Positions 61,767 through 64,000 of a DNA stretch of 64,000 nt are shown one piece after another (positions within the stretch are counted from its first letter, which is position 1; the number at the start of each line of letters is the position of its first letter). The stretch spans positions 2,401,497-2,465,496 of the forward strand of contig CM043964.1 in assembly GCA_014529385.2 (NCBI GenBank). Direction: 5' to 3'. This DNA is from Adiantum capillus-veneris. Its lineage: Eukaryota; Streptophyta; Polypodiopsida; Polypodiales; Pteridaceae. The position numbers and the translations under genes were made by a program. Under the pieces are notes generated by a model. The model saw only the letters and a program-made list of their open reading frames with translations. It ran no database searches and had not been told where the DNA came from.

Positions 61767-62015
61767 TCAGTCCACAAAGGGGAATAAGCCCAAAGCTTTG
61801 TGGAAAGCTTCAAACTTCTCACAAGACAATGCCTTTGTGAAAATATATGCCAAGTTGTCTTGTGTTGGCACATAAGCTAAGCCAATCTCTCCTACTGAGA
61901 GCCTCTCCTTGGCATAGTGGTAATGCACCTCAATGTGCTTTGTACGTTGGTACAGCCAAACTGTGTCAACCATAGAAGATGGCACAGGTAGATATGTGCA
62001 GGCTAGTAGAAGCAT
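61767..62015 (-). pseudogene. Copia-C RNase H C-terminus
   Basis: RTKHIEVHYHYAKERLSVGE, then VPTQDNLAYIFTKALSCEKF: the conserved end of copia pol. Only about 75 residues are present before unrelated sequence at 62016, so the element is truncated. It is followed in normal order by a polypurine tract and LTR. Confidence 0.92.
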
Positions 62016-64000
62016 GGCAAAAAGCTGGAGCAGCTAGGAAGACCATGGGCTGACAGGTAGCAGCGGAGGTGTATGACTGATGTGGTTTATAGGCCAATAA
62101 CGGCTCCATAAGGGGCTAAGGTGGAGAGCAGATGAAGAAGATACAAGATGCAATCTTTGGGTCCAGGAATGTTGAGCTTGAAGTGTTATAGGAGCAGGTC
62201 TAGATGGCTCATCAAACCGAGCTATGGAGCTCAAGATATTGAAGGTTGAAGGTTCAGTATGTTGCAAGTCCTTTCCGGACAGGGCAGTTGGGGATAGGTG
62301 GTACAAGTGGAAGTCGGGGTACATGTGTGTAGTGCTCAAATTATGGAGCCTACCCATCTTTTCAAGTTGCAGATTGGAGTTACAGATTGCAAGTTATGGC
62401 CAGTTGAAATTTTACCGGGGTGACCACCTGGGGAATCGGGCAATCTGGCGTCTTTTGAGCCTCGATGAGGTTCTAGAGCGGGGTATGCATCATACAAACT
62501 CGATAAGAACTGACGGCTTGCCAAATGGAGAAGCACTGGTGAAGATATTGAAGGCTAAAATTGGGAGGTGCTTTGCAGACGGGGATACAAATGGTTTTGT
62601 CGAGCTTTGACAGCTTCAGATAACAAACTCGGAGGAGTCCAAAGGGAGTAAGGTTGTCATGGATTGTAGTCAACACGGTGTAGACTTAGCACAGCTTTGC
62701 GGCTCGACAAATGGATCATTAGGGGCCAACGCACAGGCAGGACAAGTTGGGAAAAAAAAGGTTTTTTTTTTAAAGTGGTTTTTGGTTTTTTCAAAAGCCT
62801 TAGAAGTATTGAGCCTGGGAGTGCCACGTGGCAGCATAAAATCCCACATGCAGGGCTTACTGCTGGTGAGTTGCAGGTGTCTAAAGCCTAGGGTGTATCC
62901 CCCTTCTCTAATACGGTGACAAGAGAGAGAGAGCTCTCTTGTTGTGAGGCTCTCGCATCGCCTGGCGACTCTGCACTGGGGCATTGCTATTGGTGCCGCA
63001 CGCGATGGCGTTGCCGTCCACGTGGCAGGTTTTGGAGGAAAGGGGAGTGCGGCGGTGGCGCCTGTTGGCCGGTGGTGGTTTGTACAATGGTGATCTGGCG
63101 CCTGCTGAGGGCTCGTTCCCATGGCCCCAATTTTGGATAAGGCAAAGAATCCCCCCCACAATAGTGATGTCACTATTGCTTCATGGGGAGGGGTCCCGTG
63201 GTGAATGGATAGAGGGAGAGTTCGAGGGCTTCAAGGAGGCAAACCAAAGGGGGCAATTCTTCCATTAGACATGTAGAAGAGATAGAAAAAGAGTGCAAAA
63301 TATTGAAGGGGCATGGCCAAGAGGCCTATCCAGCCACTGGAGGACAAGAAAAGATAGAGAGAATGTTCAAAGGCTTCAAGGGCTAATGCAAAGGGTGGTC
63401 ATCCCATGGTAAAGCAAGAGAAAGAATTTGGACAGTGCAAGTCTAGCCGGGTGGTCGAATTGAGCGGACAAAGCAAGGTGTGCATCATGCAAAGGTTGTC
63501 CAAATAGACTATTCCAGGTGCAAGCAATGCAAGGAAATTCCAAATGCAGCTGCAAGTGAAGTGCACAAGATGGGAGCTTCCCCATTATTTCTTTTTTAGG
63601 TCTCCTAGACACACCCCTATAAAAGGAGGTAGACGTTCATTTTTTGAGGTCTTTGACCAAGGTGGCTTTTTTTCCAGAGAGAATTATTGGAGGTTTTCAA
63701 GCCTGTGTATTGCAAGCTTGCCATTGGAGCTCCATACTTGATTGTGTTATCTCCCTATGCAATACTACCAAACCTTTGCACCTACTTCTTGTGTTGCTTC
63801 TCCCCATCCCCCTCCTTTTCTCTCGCTCTTTGTGTACTTGCTAGTGCTTGCAGAGGGTTTGCCTGCAGCTTGAAGGGTGTTACCAAGAGGGCACAATCGG
63901 GGTTTCTTGTGAGTCGAAAAGGGTGAGTTGAGCAGTGTGGGTGTGTTTGTGTTGTAAGATGTTTTTTGCAAGGTGTGAGACAGTTGTTCTATATGCTAAA
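62016..64000 (+). other. LTR/promoter-like region, no supported gene
   Basis: Short ORFs on both strands only. Features seen: a CACGTGGC G-box at about 62825, 'tggcgactctgcactgggg' at about 62960, which resembles the PBS of some plant gypsy elements, and a TATA box 'ctataaaagg' at about 63618-63627 followed by a pyrimidine-rich leader. It could be an LTR and internal start, or two elements joined. No partner LTR is in the window. Confidence 0.35.

Noticed and set aside
62670-63268. Pairs of overlapping GC-richer ORFs on both strands
   Set aside because: No start context, splice pattern or motif; they lie in sequence with promoter and PBS-like signals.

Overview
This is eukaryotic, AT-rich, intron-containing plant DNA, and almost all of it is nested transposable elements. 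A land plant is certain from the Ty1/copia and Ty3/gypsy pol genes and the pentatricopeptide repeat (PPR) remnants. A seedless vascular plant, most likely a fern, is my inference from the PPR style and the element mix; no diagnostic gene proves it. I see no intact host gene, rRNA, tRNA or CRISPR array.

Layout. (1) 1-907 and 28174-31088 are pieces of minus-strand LTRs (family F2) that carry broken PPR-gene fragments. (2) One F2 LTR is split by a large element at about 908-28173 that has degenerate terminal inverted repeats. Its own sequence is about 9.2 kb and holds four genes: a four-exon transposase-like gene (1714-4568, +), a histone H3-like gene with a long N-terminal tail (4787-5627, +), and two unrecognised minus-strand genes, A (exon 1 at 25816-25791, rest at 7762-6242) and B (27511-26181). 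(3) A copia retrotransposon (7768-25790) sits inside exon 1 of gene A. (4) That copia is itself split by a non-autonomous gag-only element present as LTR-internal-LTR-internal-LTR (11074-23875). Insertion order is therefore F2 LTR, then the large TIR element, then copia, then the gag-only element.

(5) 31089-41956 is the 3' half of a gypsy element: integrase, then a very long extra ORF, then the 3' LTR. It is interrupted by a second gag-only element on the minus strand (31352-36218). (6) 41957-46037 is a decayed minus-strand F2 element with a full LTR. (7) 46315-46720 is a LINE reverse transcriptase fragment. (8) 47803-61487 is a head-to-tail array (noncoding P, coding C) of a retroelement whose reverse transcriptase looks Penelope-like. 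It is interrupted by a deleted copia (51937-54221) and bounded on both sides by LTRs of another copia. (9) 62016-64000 is LTR- or promoter-like sequence with no gene I can support.

The best candidate for an undescribed system is the TIR element at 908-28173. It joins a transposase-like protein of a family I cannot name to an H3-variant gene and two further genes, all with short introns of about 78-109 bp. Every gene in this copy is broken, so it is a fossil, but the architecture is readable.
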